Assembly (NCBI GenBank): GCA_037042915.1
Contig: CM073194.1
Location: forward strand, 1,674,001-1,738,000
Direction of reading: 5' to 3'
From: Auricularia sp. M13
Lineage: Eukaryota; Basidiomycota; Agaricomycetes; Auriculariales; Auriculariaceae
Length of the DNA stretch: 64,000 nucleotides
The notes under the pieces were generated by a model that was given only the letters and a program-made list of their open reading frames with translations, did no database searches and was not told the DNA's origin. Shown here piece after piece: positions 54,703-64,000 of the stretch (its first letter is position 1; every line of letters starts with the position of its first letter). A program made the position numbers and the translations under genes.

Positions 54703-56399
54703 TTACACCTCAGAAACGACCTTGCTCGTGCTCATGTTCACGCCTCCTCCGTCCTTAAGCGTGCTCATGTTGTACGCGTCCCCGCGGGAGCCCGAGGTTC
54801 CCTGCCCAGTGAAGGACATGGAGTTCTTGCTAGCGCTCCCCGTCACGACGTCCCGCGAGTACGCGCGGCCGCGCGCGACGCGGATCATGATGAGCAGCGG
54901 CGCAATGCACTTCAATGTAGAAGGTTGTTACTTAGTTTCTGTTTCTGCGACGGACTTGGTGGGGAGGGGAGGGGACGGGGACGAACCATGATCTGCGCCT
55001 GGATGGGTAGGCAGACGTTGAAGAGCGAGTTGTTGATCGAGTACGTCGCGATGAAGAGGATGGAGAAGATGGCGTAGACCGCGGCGCTCTCGACCTGTTA
55101 GTGCGCAGAGCGAGCACTGAGCTTCCTGAAACTGAATGGGGAGCAGACACGCACAATCATCGCCACGATGCCAGTGTATATCCTCGCGGACTCCCTGCCG
55201 AGCGCAGCGCTGATGCGGCGGCGCAAGACGAGCAGCTCGGCCGCGATCATGATCGTCAACATGAGGTTCAGCGCGATACTACAGTATGTATGCGACGTTT
55301 GGTCAACCCTGCCTGCCTGACTCGGACCACGCTGCTAGGACTGACCTCAGACTGAAGTACGGGAGGGACATGGCGAGACCGACGTGCGAGAAGAACTTGG
55401 CGCCTGGCTGCGCGAGCTGGAACACGGCCAGGATCGACATCACTGCGAATCCGTGCATCATGGTCAGCGAACGAACTCTGGACTGTTCGCACCCGTAGAC
55501 CCCAGGAAGACGAGCAACGGGAACGCGATGACGAGCCAGTTGCGGCTGTAGATGATCCATGTGCGGTACAGCTGCCAGAGACGGCGCATGCGTGTGAGTG
55601 GCCCGGAGATTTCGTCACGAGGACGAGGATAAGGATGCACCGGAGCGAACTTACAAGGAGGCCGTCGGCGAGGAAGTTGTTGAAGATGTACGCGGCGTTG
55701 CCCGTGATGACTACATATGCGTGGGCAAAAGCGAGAAAACAGAAAGAATCAGCGAGAGGAAGGGTGAGAGCGAGATTCAGCGGAAATGAAAGCTTCGTGA
55801 TTCTGCAGGGCGTACTCATTGGCGTGCTGTACTCCGTGAGGTAGTATCCGAGGGGGCCGCCTCTGCCAGGTTCAAGTTGATGAAGTGCGTCTCAGATCTC
55901 CACCAACACATCAAGCCGTGCAGAAGCGTACGGGTAGTTCCTGCCAGTGGGTTTGAACGCTCAATCTCAGTCGCGTCCCACATGTCTCGAGAGGAACTGT
56001 GTAACACCACTTACCGGTTCTCGATCCACATATCCCCCGCCCACACAGACGTCGCAGCCATATACACCGTCGACCCGCAGAAAAGCAGCACCTGCATCGA
56101 TATCAGCCACGATAAGTTGATTCAGACATCCCGCAACGTGAGACAACACGCCGGTGGGGAGAGGGACGACGCACGGTATAGCCGACCAAGCCCCACTCGA
56201 CCCTCCGCGCCGCCTGGCCATGGCCACGGAAGAAATAATACAGCGCGACAAGCGCGAGGACGGTATGGATGCCGTAAAGGTACGTGCCGACGATCGTGCC
56301 CGCAAAGTTGGTGCGCTCGATGTACAGCTCGGCGGCCGTCTCGCCGTCCGGGAGGTAGCTATAGCGTTCTGGTCCTGGGGCGGTCTCGTGCGTTGCCAT
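54703..56399 (-). CDS. Seven-helix basidiomycete membrane protein
   Basis: Multi-exon minus-strand gene starting MATHETAPGPERYSY at 56399. Exons encode hydrophobic segments in order: FAGTIVGTYLYGIHTVLAL; VLLFCGSTVYMAATSVWAG, then MWIENR; ITGNAAYIFNNFLADGLL joined to LYRTWIIYSRNW; LVIAFPLLVFLGST; SILAVFQLAQPG; SIALNLMLTIMIAAELLVL; AMIVESAAVYAIFSILFIA; CIAPLLIMIRVARGRAY. A polar Ser/Gly-rich tail ends at 54703. This is the common layout of a large agaricomycete family of seven-transmembrane proteins with NFLADGLL and VESAAVYA motifs and no known function; it is not one of the classical pheromone receptors. The exon joins near 55800-56000 are the least certain. Confidence 0.75.
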
Positions 56400-57488
56400 T
56401 AATTGCCTCGGAGCTCGGAGTGCGGCTACTGAGAAGGGGACAAGCTGAAGCTGGCGTAGGTATAGAGATATGTCGGAAAAATCTGAGATATGTTACATTG
56501 CGATGTAATGCATTGTAATCTATCGCAACATTCTGGGGTCTTCGGTATCGTTACAAGTTTTGCGTCGTCTGTTTTGACAATCTCATAAGTGTTGTAACAA
56601 ATCTGCCGGCTCGTTGTGACTATTATGAGAGTCTTGGATATACTAGACGTTGCCATTGCTGCATCCCATGCCACTATTACCACCGTAGTTGCGGATGTAC
56701 GCGATGCGAGGTGTACAACTATTTTGAGCGCTAGGTTTGTGCTGACGGTCGCGTCCGGGCAGGCGGCTGAGCCGAAAAAGGCTTATCCGCTCACCATCCC
56801 ACTCCCCGCACTTCCGTCCCCTGCAGGCCGCAGCCCGTTCCAATCAACCCGCTCTACAATTACTGTACGCTGGGATCTTCTATCTAATCTAATCCTGGCT
56901 CTATCTATCCATATTCCCAATCAGACACTGTCTAGACTCTAAGCACTCGGATCCTAGGTCAGCCGCTCAAATGCGCAGCATGCTCTACTTATCACTAGTA
57001 CAGTCCTGCTCCCGAAGGGCCTGTTGAGTGTTTATGATTTAACTCCAACCGACGGTTCAATAGGTTAGCTGGAAAAGAACTCCGGCTTTGTGCTTGCCCG
57101 CTTATTCGAGCTCAAGGGACGAGTAGGGGTGTGTATTAGGCGGGATCATGGTAGAACGACAGTACTGAGCGGTTTCCAGGACATTGACGAGGCTACCAAC
57201 CAAAGACTAAGGCGCTAGGACGGCATGGTACGTCGTTTGCTCACCGGCTTGCGCGCGATGGCTCTGATGACGAGATCTCAGACTGCATGCTTGCGACGCG
57301 TACCACGGCGGACAGGAGCGCCGCCGCGAGCGGCTTTCGATGCGGTTGGTGCCGGCTCGTCGGGTGGAGACGGCGGAACGATGCGCACGTTTGCGCGGTG
57401 CGTTGTGCCGTGACGAGCCGCGGCGGTGCGCTCCAAGAAGGGCTGCCTGTTCAACGTAAGCCGCCAAACACGAGCCAGCATACGCGAC
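56400..57488. other. Intergenic, with repeated tgttgtaaca-type words
   Basis: No gene. Around 56488-56620 motifs such as tgttacattgcgatgtaat and gtgttgtaacaaa resemble sequence just after the Plavaka transposase (62775-62836). They may be transposon subterminal repeats; see findings. Confidence 0.4.
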
Positions 57489-59168
57489 TTACGAGTTTGG
57501 GTCATCTAGGTCCATGCTGACAGCAAGAGCAGACGTAGCAGGGTCGCCGCCGTTGCTGTATAGATCGTCGTCATCTTGAGGTGCGGATGGCGGCTCGCGC
57601 CCAGCATTACCGTCCTCGTCTTCGCTCCCACTGCGCAGGAACAGAGGTTCCTTGACGACGTTGCTCTGGTCACGCGTCTCGTCCAGCTGCACATCGGGCA
57701 TGGGATCGGCATTGCCGCCGTCAACCTGGGCGCGGGCACGTCAGTCCCTAACGAAGATCGATGTGGGGGAGGCGCACCTGTCCGGCGGCATCGCGCACCT
57801 CCTCGTTGCCTTCTAACGCAGCCCTGACCTGGAGCTTCTCCTTCCGCTCACAGTCGAGGGCGAGCACGCGCGGAATGTGCGGTTTTGCTGTTTCTGGGAA
57901 GATCGTCTCGTTCCAAACGCGGAATATGTTGATGACCGAGGCTTTGCGCGCCTTGAGGCCATCGTCGAGATAAGACTTGTACTGGTTGAAGCGATCCGCG
58001 TAGTCGATCCTCGTGCTCTTTCCGCGTGGATAGAATGCATGGTCGGTGGACAGTGCGAATAGAGTCTGCATCTCTTCAGCAAATATACCACCTCGCGTGG
58101 TTCCGAGCAGACGCACCATGACTGAGCTACCCGCGATGGCGCCTGATGTTATGCGGTCAATGCCATGCAGCTCCTCAAGAGTCTGCTTGGGGTTTTGTTC
58201 GATGGGTTGTCCGAGGAAGTATGCTTTGAGGCCGCTTGGCGCGCGAGTGTACGCCATGTAGCCCTATGACAATGTGAGTAGGATCACCAGAAAAGACGCT
58301 GTGCACGCACCATGATCACGGACTGGCCGAGGAAGACCTCGTCCTTGCGAAAGCCTTCGGCGGCGGTTTTGTGTAGAATCGGGACGTCGAAGACCGAGTA
58401 GTGCGGCCCGTTAACGTCGTCGGGCTTGTACCCGATGAGCCACTTGAGCTTTTGCTTGTGCTCGTTGTCGACCATGTCCGGCGCGTACTTTCCGAATATG
58501 GTGGCCGCACAAATGGTGCGGATGCGGAGGACTGCTTGCGAGCGTTGGTGATTGAAACCGTTTGTGAACTGCCAACAAAATAAGCAATCGGCAAAAAGAC
58601 AGATAACAGTAGGACCGTACCGCAGAGGCAAACCAGTCCGCATGCATATGCGGCTGGAGATCGAGGGGCAGGAAGGCCTGAATCTCGTGCAGCTGGCCCT
58701 GCGCGAGTCCATCCGGGCAGCCTTGCGTGTCGTAGCGCTGCTCAGGGCGGTAATCCGCGCGGAGTTGGCGGCGAAACAGGCGCTTGCCGCCAAAGAGAAA
58801 GAGCTCGTGCTGGATGAGAAAGAGACCGCCCTGGGAGCGCGCATGGTTGTCTTGCTGCTCTTGGTCATCAGCAACGTGCGGCTTCTTCTCCAGAACGGGC
58901 GAAACGGCCGGTGAATGAGCGCGATGGGCAGGTACAATGTGGTGCTCGACGTCGGCCGAAGCAAGCTGGTTCCTGAGTTCGTAGTTGGCGTTATTGGCGT
59001 CGTCGAGCTTGAGCTCAAGCTGCCGCATGCGCTACGGACAAGTAAATAAGTAGTCTTGTCCCTCCGCGGCAAATAGACTGTGCGTACACGTTCCATATTG
59101 ACGATGAGCTCGTCTGGCTGCGTCTTGGAGGGCTTGCGCGGTGCTGGATCCTTCTTGTGCGTAGACAT
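57489..59168 (-). CDS. DUF6698-like protein
   Basis: Predicted 490 residues; exons 59168-59088, 59031-58621, 58568-58311, 58263-57778, 57725-57489. A Lys/Pro-rich start and short coiled coil (MRQLELKLDDANNANYELR) precede the domain: FTNGFNHQRSQAVLRIRTIC, ATIFGKYAPDM, GITSGAIA-like GAIAGSSVMVRLL, STDHAFYPRGKSTRIDYADRF and a WNETIFPE end. This run matches my memory of DUF6698, an agaricomycete domain of unknown function that is often present in many copies. An acidic tail with EDEDGN and DDDDLYSN follows. The start codon faces that of the Plavaka transposase across 373 bp, so the two may share a promoter or a transposon. Confidence 0.7.
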
Positions 59169-59541
59169 GGGCAATTTGGAGAGCCCTATGAGCCGGGCAG
59201 CGCTTTATAGCATAGGAAAAGGTCCAGGCTCGTGCCCAGACCTCTCGCTTACCGTGCTGTGCGGCTGCAAGCACTTCTGCTAGCCGTCGGCTACGGTGTG
59301 CACGTAAATCTCAACGGTGAGGCTCCCATCTCATGGCCAAGGGCAGCCTGGGTGTATCACACTGTTAGCTGGTCGTCTGGGCGTCCTGGCAAATATATTT
59401 GAGCTACTCACCAAATGGTGTGTCGTGCCTGGGTCTGCGCGCGCATGGCCCTGGATGAACGCGATTGATGCTCCGCTTGAATCCGAACAACCAGGTTCTG
59501 TGTCCCACTCCGTGTCGCTGCCCATCGTTCTACATCATCTA
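59169..59541. promoter_or_regulatory. Shared upstream region of DUF6698-like gene and transposase
   Basis: 373 bp between two divergent start codons. No clear TATA for either gene. The transposase frame is open upstream to 59317, so its start may lie further 5'. Confidence 0.4.
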
Positions 59542-62500
59542 ATGGGAGATAAGCGCCAGCTGTGGTGCCGGTACTGCGACAAGTGGTGGTACCGGCGGGG
59601 ATTCATCATGCATACCACTGCCTGTGAGGTCAAGCACCGTGACTGTGCAGCCAACGCCGTGCACCAGACTGGATCGGCAAGCGTTAAGCGCACGGAAACT
59701 GCAGTATTTATTCCCAAAGTCTGTTTCTGCCTCCGTACTGTGTCCGATTCTCACTCATTTTACCAGTCACCCAGTGCCATGTCCGTTGATTCCGCTGGTG
59801 CAGACAGCACCGCAGATGAGCCTCAGGCAACACCGTCGTCGGTTCCCCAGGACGACATATGCTATTTCAAGTATGTCTACCATCCGCATGGTTTGCTGGT
59901 GGACAAGATTGTCCCAGTGGCTGGGATGCCTGCTGCACCTGGCAACGTCCCTGATCGGCACCCACGGATCTCTGCTGCGCTACCTTGGGCTCCGTTCCAG
60001 TCCTATGCCGACTTCACGTTCGCTGAGCAGGCTACGAAAACACAGAAATCTCAAGACGACATCGACATTGAGCTTGGTTACATCCGCAAACTGTGGTCAG
60101 TTGGCGGCTCCGCGCTGTCTTTCCGGACGCACCGCGACCTGAATTATGCTTTGGCTGCCGCACAAAATCTGGTCGTCCAGGTGTGTTTCAGATATGGCTG
60201 TAAATTAACATTTTTGACCCCTGGACAGTTTCAACATGGATCAGTGTCGCAGGACTGGCGCGGCCGTAACATCTCCTTCGGCTTTGACTACCGTGACCCA
60301 TGGGAAGTCATCCTCAGCCTCGTAAAGGATCCTGTGTTGGCTAGTGTCTCAGAGTGGCATTCGTATAAGAAGATTCTGTTTGATAACGGGACTGAGGAGA
60401 TCTGGTACGACGAGCCCAAGAGTTCACTGCGCTGCTGGCAAATTGAGGTGAGCCAATGTATTCCCCGTGCAGTAGACTTGACCAACACCATAATTTTTCT
60501 GTACAGAGCACACTGCCTGACCGTGATCCCTACGAGCACGTTTATCTCCCTTATATTGTTTGGTCAGACAAGGGCAACGTGACGAAAACCACGACCGTCT
60601 ATCCAAGCCTATTCCGTGCTGGCTGGATTCCGGAGCCCATTCGAAATGGCTCTGGAAATGGCGGTGGTGTGCTCATTGTGCATCTGCCAGTTGTGAGTCG
60701 CTTTATAATATTAAGTAATACTTCTAATGCCTGCAGGTCAAACATCCTGATGGTCTTCCCGAGGAGAAGGCCGCCAAAGATCCCGAGTTCCGACTGTTCA
60801 AGATGCGAGTCTATCAAAAGGTCTACGCACACGTCTTTGCCACACTGCAAGACCCATCCTTCTACGGTCAGACCGTTCGATGTGGCGATGGAGTCACCCG
60901 CGTGTTGCACCCTGGGCTTTTCATTGAGTCCATGGATGCTGAGGAATCAGCATTCTTTAATGCTTGCAAGGCAGCATCAGCTAAATTCCCGTGCCCAAGC
61001 TGCCTTGTGCGTGACGACCAGTTGCATCTGATCAGTCGCTCCTTTGAGCAGCGGACGTCTGCGCGGATGAAGGCGATCTACTCCGATGCTCAGAAGATCA
61101 CAGGCAAGACTGCCAGAGAGGCTTTCCTCACCGAATGGGGGCTCAAAGATGTTGAGGTGTGTTTCTGTTTTTGTGCATGTACGCTTTCAAGTTCTCATCA
61201 TCAGCAGCAATTCCTTTGGGACTTCCACAACTCCGATCCTTATCTTGCACGGTCATACGATATTCTGCACTTTGATGACATAGGCAAATGGGGCAAACAT
61301 CTCTGGCTGATAGTCAAGGATGCGATGAAAGCTGGCGGACATGAGGATGCGATGAACCAGCAGTGCGTATTTCCAGCCATGTCTGTGCCAACTTCTCACC
61401 AATCAGTTTGAGGGAATTTCCACGTTTTCGAGGCCTAAAGCACATTCAGCATGCAACAGAGACTACGTATGCAGATGGAAATTGGTATCGTGATCTCCTG
61501 AAGGTCAGTTGCTGTTTGATTCTATTATCCCTCTCACCCACCACCACCTAGTGCATCTTGCCATGCATCGTGCAGTACTTGCCAAAAGACGACCCCCTCA
61601 TACATTGCATCAGAGCGTACACCAAGTACCGCATGATGGCAGGGCTTGAAGGTCAGACAGAAGCGCGTTTAGCGACTGTCAAGACTTTCATTTCAACCTA
61701 TGAGAAATGCTGCAAGGCAAGCTGTTTGCTTTACTCATATAATTTAATCTGAGCTGACCCACAGGGTGTAACGGCAAAATATGGCAAATCATTCGACTTC
61801 CTTAAGCAGCACATGACAGCGCACGTCGTTGACGACATTCGCCAAACCGGTAGTCTCAGCAACAAGACCACGCGCATCAATGAGGCATACATCCAGGAAG
61901 CCCGTGCACAGTACGAGAAGACAAATTTCAAGAATGCAGAACACCAGGTGAGCTGCCAATGTCACATTCATTCTATAATTTACACAATCCTAGATGTCTG
62001 AAAAAGACGCAAATATGGAAGCAGTTGCTTTCATCCGGATGGCCCTAAACGATCGCATTGCGGCAGCCGTGCTGCTCAACGAAGATGACGACAACGATGT
62101 GGAGGAGCAAGACACACCTCGTGCCTGGAAATTTGCTGCTCCATCTAGTGGCTGGCTTGACGCATACACATTCGAGCAGTCTCACCACCACAACCGCTTT
62201 TTCCAGGGCTTCAACTCACACTTGCGTGCAGCGCTCAGCCAGTCATTGGGGCATCCGTTGAGTGGGCATACTTCTGTGGAGGTCTGCTTTTGCTGTTTCC
62301 CGCTTGATGATCATTACTTACTATCTACAGATTAAATTCTACAAATGTGTGCACATCTACTACCAGTCGCAGGACGACCTTCGCCTTGGGCACGATATTC
62401 TCCACTGCAGCCCAGAGTTTCATGGTCATTCACGGAACGACTGTGTGATTTTCAATGACTCTGAGGGAGATTTGGGCTTCGCACGCCTTCACTCACTCCT

Positions 62501-62756
62501 GCGCTGCAGACTCTCGACAAAAGAGACAGTTGACATGGCAGCTGTGACGGTGTTTTCAGATTCAAAGTGGCACCCACACACTGTCTGGGATGGCTGCGAG
62601 GTCTTCGATGAGGAGTCAAAGCTCTCCTTAATCTCGCTTGACGATGTCTTCCGCGGTGCGCTTATGTGTCCAGCGTATGGATCGAATCGTCCGCAAACTC
62701 ACTACTTGATTGACGATGTTGACGGAGACATGTTCCTGCGCTTGAATGGCCTGTAG
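59542..62756 (+). CDS. Plavaka-type transposase
   Basis: Predicted 910-residue DDE-type transposase of the Plavaka group (CACTA-related, agaricomycete). Exons 59542-59718, 59767-60180, 60229-60447, 60507-60692, 60737-61156, 61205-61362, 61407-61503, 61552-61716, 61765-61947, 61994-62281, 62331-62756, all introns 43-59 bp. A zinc finger at the start (WCRYCDKWWYRRGFIMH ... C) is followed by the family block WAPFQSYADFTFAEQ, EWHSYKKILFDNGTEEIW, STLPDRDPYEHVYLPYIVWSD, the CGDGVTR motif, HFDDIGKWGKHLW and a C-terminal KFYKCVHIYYQSQDDLRLG block. The intron at 61717-61764 uses a GC donor (AAG/gcaagc). The 48-bp intron at 59719 is in frame and could be retained. No internal stop or frameshift is seen, so it is coding-intact and probably young. 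Confidence 0.85.
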
Positions 62757-62834
62757 TTACCTACGATTTTTGGCAAGTGTTACAATTGCATCGTAACATG
62801 TTGTAACATACCGCTGGTTTGTTGCAACGGGTGG

Positions 62835-62841
62835 CCCATGC
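62835..62841 (+). repeat. Target-site duplication, left
   Basis: cccatgc directly abutting the left end of the foldback element; repeated exactly at its right end. Confidence 0.7.
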
Positions 62842-63819
62842 TGTGGTATCCGGGATGACCGTGGACAAACCGCAAACCGCAAATTGATGCCCGGTCGACC
62901 TAAGCGCCGGGCGCACCGTTCACAACGTTTCCTCGAGGCCAACCCGGGCACAGATACGGGTTGCGTTGTGCTCACCGCCGTCGCCGGCGCCGGCGCCAAC
63001 GAGCTCAATGCACTTTTTTGACAATTTTCCGAAAATTTGACACCGTTGTGCTCAGAATGTCTTTCTCTTTGACGTGGAATCGACAAAAAGTGCTCAATAA
63101 ATGTCATTGTCGAGGGCCAGTGCGTTCTTTGGCTCGATTTTCCAAAGCTCGGCCCTTTCCGAAGGGTTCAAACCCCGTGGAAAAGCGCGACCGACGGCCG
63201 TTGAGGGCAATGGGATACAACATCTTCTTATACATGGCTCCTCATTTCTTCAAAGTTCTTCAAAGAACTTCAACAGACTTGCCTTTCTTGTGCAATGAGT
63301 CAGATTGTACATAAATCTCTGGTCCAGAGAGGATTTGATGAGTATTCAGCGTCCAAGAGTCTACATTTTCGACGATATCAGGAGAACGTAAACTCCTTTG
63401 CAGCATTCACAGGCAATGAGGAGCCATGTATAAGAAGATGTTGTATCCCATTGCCCTCAACGGCCGTCGGTCGCGCTTTTCCACGGGGTTTGAACCCTTC
63501 GGAATGGGCCGAGCTTTGGAAAATCGAGCCAAAGAACGCACTGGCCCTCGACAATGACATTTATTGAGCACTTTTTGTCGATTCCACGTCAAAGAGAAAG
63601 ACATTCTGAGCACAACGGTGTCAAATTTTCGGAAAATTGTCAAAAAAGTGCATTGAGCTCGTTGGCGCCGGCGCCGGCGACGGCGGTGAGCACGACGCAA
63701 CCCGTATCTGTGCCCGGGTTGGCCTCAAGGAAACGTTGTGAAAGGTGCGCCCGGCGCTTAGGTCGACCGGGCATCAATTTGCGGTTTGCGGTTTGTCCAC
63801 GGTCATCCCGGATACCACA
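62842..63819. mobile_element. Foldback element with 400-bp inverted arms
   Basis: 978 bp. The left arm (62842 to about 63247) is repeated inverted (about 63418 to 63819) almost base for base; visible differences are a few substitutions and a small indel (for example the run of t in acttttttgac and caccgttcac versus caccttTcac). The ends read tgtggtatccgggatgacc. Just inside lie repeated gcaaaccgc words. The loop of about 170 bases has no coding capacity, and the apparent frames inside the arms are mirror images of each other. It is flanked by a perfect 7-bp target duplication, cccatgc. This is a non-autonomous DNA transposon of foldback or long-TIR type; superfamily not recognised. The near-identity of the arms suggests recent movement or gene conversion between arms. 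Confidence 0.8.
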
Positions 63820-63826
63820 CCCATGC
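63820..63826 (+). repeat. Target-site duplication, right
   Basis: cccatgc, identical to 62835-62841. Confidence 0.7.
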
Positions 63827-64000
63827 AATGCGACAATGTTAAGCCTGCTGTGCCTTGGGGTTTGGTTGCAAGGATAGTCGAACGTCCGGGCGCAGAGAAC
63901 ACTCGAACGAACAACTAGAGCCTTCGGTGCGTTATTGAGCACACCGGCTACGTCGAGTAGCACGACCGAAGGGACCGCGAGCAGCAGAGGACTCAGACGA
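63827..64000. other. Window end, nothing assignable
   Basis: Continues the sequence interrupted by the foldback insertion. A minus-strand frame running off the window has no recognisable motif. Confidence 0.4.

Noticed and set aside
62757-63107. Minus-strand frame of 116 codons and its near twin at 63554-63877 (+) as duplicated genes
   Set aside because: They are the two inverted arms of the foldback element read in mirror image, not genes.
63640-64000. Retroelement coding sequence running off the right end
   Set aside because: The frame has no recognisable retroelement motif and mostly reads the foldback arm.

Overview
The window is nuclear DNA of a filamentous basidiomycete, almost certainly an agaricomycete. 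The signs are dense genes split by many 45-60 bp GT-AG introns, GC-rich third positions, an intact Plavaka-type (CACTA-like) transposase, DUF6533-type and DUF6698-like proteins, and an expanded set of F-box/LRR-like genes. All exon models were read by eye from splice signals and family conservation. No tool was run.

Layout. 2.4-3.6 kb: NmrA-like oxidoreductase. 4.0-5.9 kb (-): DUF6533-type membrane protein. 6.7-7.8 kb (-): decayed NmrA-like pseudogene. 8.3-10.2 kb: ORC5. 10.5-12.2 kb (-): F-box protein. 12.5-15.3 kb: secreted or membrane-anchored 5'-nucleotidase with a small inverted-repeat element in an intron. 15.6-16.5 kb: hydrophilic stress-type protein behind a CRE site and TATA box. 17.5-18.1 kb: orphan ORF. 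18.9-20.4 kb: aldo-keto reductase. 20.6-22.5 kb (-): FAD amine-oxidase-like protein. 23.4-25.2 kb (-): NEDD8 E1 regulatory subunit. 25.9-34.2 kb: three long low-complexity proteins and a G-rich tract. 35.3-41.1 kb: two paralogous F-box genes around a NAPE-PLD. 41.5-42.8 kb: second intact NmrA-like gene. 43.1-46.3 kb: MYND protein and UBR7, divergent. 47.6-49.9 kb: alternative NADH dehydrogenase. 50.6-54.6 kb: tandem F-box pair. 54.7-56.4 kb (-): seven-helix membrane protein. 57.5-62.8 kb: DUF6698-like gene head-to-head with the Plavaka transposase. 62.8-63.8 kb: long-arm foldback element with a perfect 7-bp target duplication.

The genes do not form one pathway. Housekeeping genes (ORC5, NEDD8 E1, UBR7, NDH-2) are mixed with fast-duplicating families (five F-box genes, three NmrA-like copies) and young mobile DNA. 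Ubiquitin-type functions recur (F-box adaptors, the NEDD8 E1 that serves cullin-F-box ligases, UBR7), but nothing shows that their proximity is functional. The most unusual objects are the foldback element, the DUF6698/Plavaka pair, the inverted 165-bp dispersed repeat with three ACGCGT boxes, and the three-copy NmrA-like family. I saw no clear evidence of a wholly new system.
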